The notes below the pieces were generated by a model. That model did not search any database and was not told where the DNA came from. It saw only the letters and a list, made by a program, of their open reading frames with translations. 64,000 nucleotides of DNA, taken from Lentibacter sp. GTDB taxonomy: Bacteria > Pseudomonadota > Alphaproteobacteria > Rhodobacterales > Rhodobacteraceae. Below are positions 62,770 through 64,000 of the stretch, piece after piece. The stretch is from positions 52,638-116,637 of the forward strand of contig JADGEJ010000004.1 in assembly GCA_016744435.1 (NCBI GenBank), written 5' to 3'. Both the position numbers and the translations under genes were made by a program. Numbering within the stretch: the first letter of the stretch is position 1; every line of letters begins with the position of its first letter.

Positions 62770-63100
62770 CCTTACTTTTGATGATTTCCTCAAGGTCGAC
62801 ATCCGCAGCGGCACAGTTCAGCGCGCCGAACCCTACCCCGAGGCGCGCCAGCCCGCGATCAAACTCTGGATCGATTTTGGTGAGGACATTGGCGAAAAGA
62901 AGTCCTCCGCCCAGATCACAGCCCACTACACGCCCGAAGCGCTTGTCGGCAAACAAGTTATCGCCGTGGTCAACTTTCCGCCGAGGCAGATCGGCAAGTT
63001 CATGTCTGAAGTGCTTGTGCTTGGCCTCCATGATAGCGAAGGTGGTGTTGTGCTGCTCACGCCCGACACCCCCGTTCCCAACGGCCAGAGAATGTCCTGA
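62759..63100 (+). CDS. csaA: tRNA-binding/chaperone protein CsaA
   Basis: A 113-residue single OB-fold tRNA-binding domain (DFLKVDIRSGTVQRAEPYPE, KSSAQITAHYTPEALVGKQV, VNFPPRQIGKFMSEVLVLG). The start is GTG at 62759 inside the proC end; the longer ORF-track start is not needed. It is related to the tRNA-binding part of MetRS and CsaA of Bacillus. Confidence 0.9.
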   Translation: MENDLTFDDFLKVDIRSGTVQRAEPYPEARQPAIKLWIDFGEDIGEKKSSAQITAHYTPEALVGKQVIAVVNFPPRQIGKFMSEVLVLGLHDSEGGVVLLTPDTPVPNGQRMS

Positions 63101-63103
63101 CTT

Positions 63104-64000
63104 ATGAAGAAAATTCTGATCTCCCGCGAAATGCCCGCCGCTGTGATGGAGCGCGCACACGCATTGTTTGACGTCACTTTGCGTGCCAGCACAGACCCGA
63201 TGACAGAGGCAGAAATGCGCTCGTCGCTTGTGCTCTACGACGGGATGATCCCGACACTGGGCGACATGTTCTCGGAAGAGATCTTCGCCGAGTTTGGCCG
63301 CCCCAAGTGTAAGATCCTTGCCAACTTCGGCGTCGGCTACAACCACATCAACGTAGAAGCGGCCCGTAACCACGGCGTCACCGTCACCAACACACCGGGC
63401 GCCGTCACCGACGCAACAGCCGACATCGGGATGATGCTTTTGCTCATGTCAGCCCGCCGCGCCGCTGAGGGTGAGCGCTATGTGCGCACAGGCCAATGGC
63501 CCGGCTGGAGCCCGACACAGATGCTCGGCTCGCAAGTCACGGGCAAGACAGTCGGCATCATCGGCATGGGCCGCATCGGCCAAGCCATCGCAAGGCGCTG
63601 TCACTTCGGCTTTGGCATGGAGGTGCGTTACTTCAACCGCTCCACCAAAGACGCCGGCTTCCCAGCAACGCAGGTCGAGACACTGGAAGAGCTGGCAAGC
63701 TCTGCCGACTTCCTCGTGGCCGCCACACCGGGCGGAGCCGAGACAGCCCACCTCGTCAACGCGGCCGTCTTCTCCGCCATGAAGCCCACCGCGCATTTCG
63801 TCAACATCTCGCGCGGTGAAGTCGTCGACGAAGCCGCCCTGCTTATGGCCCTCGAAAACGGCGTGATCGCGGGCGCTGGCCTTGATGTCTACGAAAACGA
63901 GCCCGACGTGCCCGAAGCCTTCTTCGCACGCGACAACGTCACGCTCCTGCCTCACCTCGGCACAGCCACGCAAGAGGTGCGCACAGCCATGGGCATGATG
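63104..64000 (+). CDS. D-2-hydroxyacid dehydrogenase, partial at right edge
   Basis: The first 299 residues of a D-isomer-specific 2-hydroxyacid dehydrogenase (MKKILISREMPAAVMERAHA). FGVGYNHINVEAARNHGVTV and the NAD-binding VGIIGMGRIGQAIARRC precede the catalytic Arg in ISRGEVVDEAAL; the catalytic Glu region and His (LPHLGTATQE) are near the cut end. It resembles glyoxylate/hydroxypyruvate reductases, which would suit glyoxylate handling. It is missing from the ORF track because it runs off the edge. Confidence 0.9.
   Translation, partial: MKKILISREMPAAVMERAHALFDVTLRASTDPMTEAEMRSSLVLYDGMIPTLGDMFSEEIFAEFGRPKCKILANFGVGYNHINVEAARNHGVTVTNTPGAVTDATADIGMMLLLMSARRAAEGERYVRTGQWPGWSPTQMLGSQVTGKTVGIIGMGRIGQAIARRCHFGFGMEVRYFNRSTKDAGFPATQVETLEELASSADFLVAATPGGAETAHLVNAAVFSAMKPTAHFVNISRGEVVDEAALLMALENGVIAGAGLDVYENEPDVPEAFFARDNVTLLPHLGTATQEVRTAMGMM

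Overview
The window reads as a chromosome segment of a marine Rhodobacterales (Roseobacter-type) alphaproteobacterium. The evidence is the ChvG/ChvI - HprK - RapZ - EIIA - HPr block next to pckA, a methylsuccinyl-CoA dehydrogenase (ethylmalonyl-CoA pathway) together with EtfBA and a cobalamin adenosyltransferase, PutA controlled by an Lrp-type regulator, short alphaproteobacterial forms of HprK and RNase E/G, and GC-rich codon use. Both window edges cut a gene: an ABC exporter half on the left and a 2-hydroxyacid dehydrogenase on the right.

Core left arm (1-29.7 kb): two overlapping ABC exporter halves; an M48 protease with a DUF898 membrane protein; parC; an SH3 protein; an SDR; a HIG1-like small membrane protein; cobalamin adenosyltransferase; etfB-etfA; an acyltransferase; then HPr, EIIA, RapZ, HprK, ChvG and ChvI, divergent from pckA. 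A lone DUF4062-like gene sits behind pckA. Then come a TauE-type permease, mcd, a sulfatase, an acyl-CoA synthetase, infA, maf, an RNase E/G, yacG and tRNA-Phe.

Accessory island (about 29.85-48.46 kb): it is bounded on the left by tRNA-Phe with a tyrosine recombinase just downstream, and on the right by an intact tRNA-Leu(UAA) beside a truncated, drifted second tRNA-Leu(UAA). It is visibly more AT-rich and mosaic. It holds a Fic/XRE module, a Tn3-type resolvase with a res-like region, IS3 scraps, a regulator - PAP2/haloperoxidase-like - papain-like - trypsin-like - lipoprotein - animal-type haem peroxidase cluster, a radical SAM gene with a broken redoxin, and a divergent, decaying caspase-like / Cap15-like (2TM-beta) pair.

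The most striking observation is in this island. Two separate stretches make sense as proteins only if TGA is read as an amino acid. One is a 564-codon frame (33260-34951) with eight in-frame TGA and no TAA or TAG. The other (44680-45123) is the N-terminal part of a serine recombinase with one TGA where relatives, as I recall the family, often have Gly; its conserved Trp positions use TGG. This is the pattern expected for genetic code 25 (TGA = Gly; Gracilibacteria/Absconditabacteria), and it suggests DNA from such a donor inside a roseobacter island, or a chimeric assembly.

Core right arm (48.5-64 kb): a VOC protein, a TPR protein, putR-putA, rhomboid protease, GFA protein, inositol monophosphatase, LysE exporter, metR-metF with MetR boxes between them, a thioesterase, a class C beta-lactamase-like hydrolase, an unusual MBL-fold protein, a YbjN protein, proC, csaA and the cut dehydrogenase. 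putA and proC are the catabolic and biosynthetic ends of proline metabolism. All calls come from reading the sequence; no database search was run.
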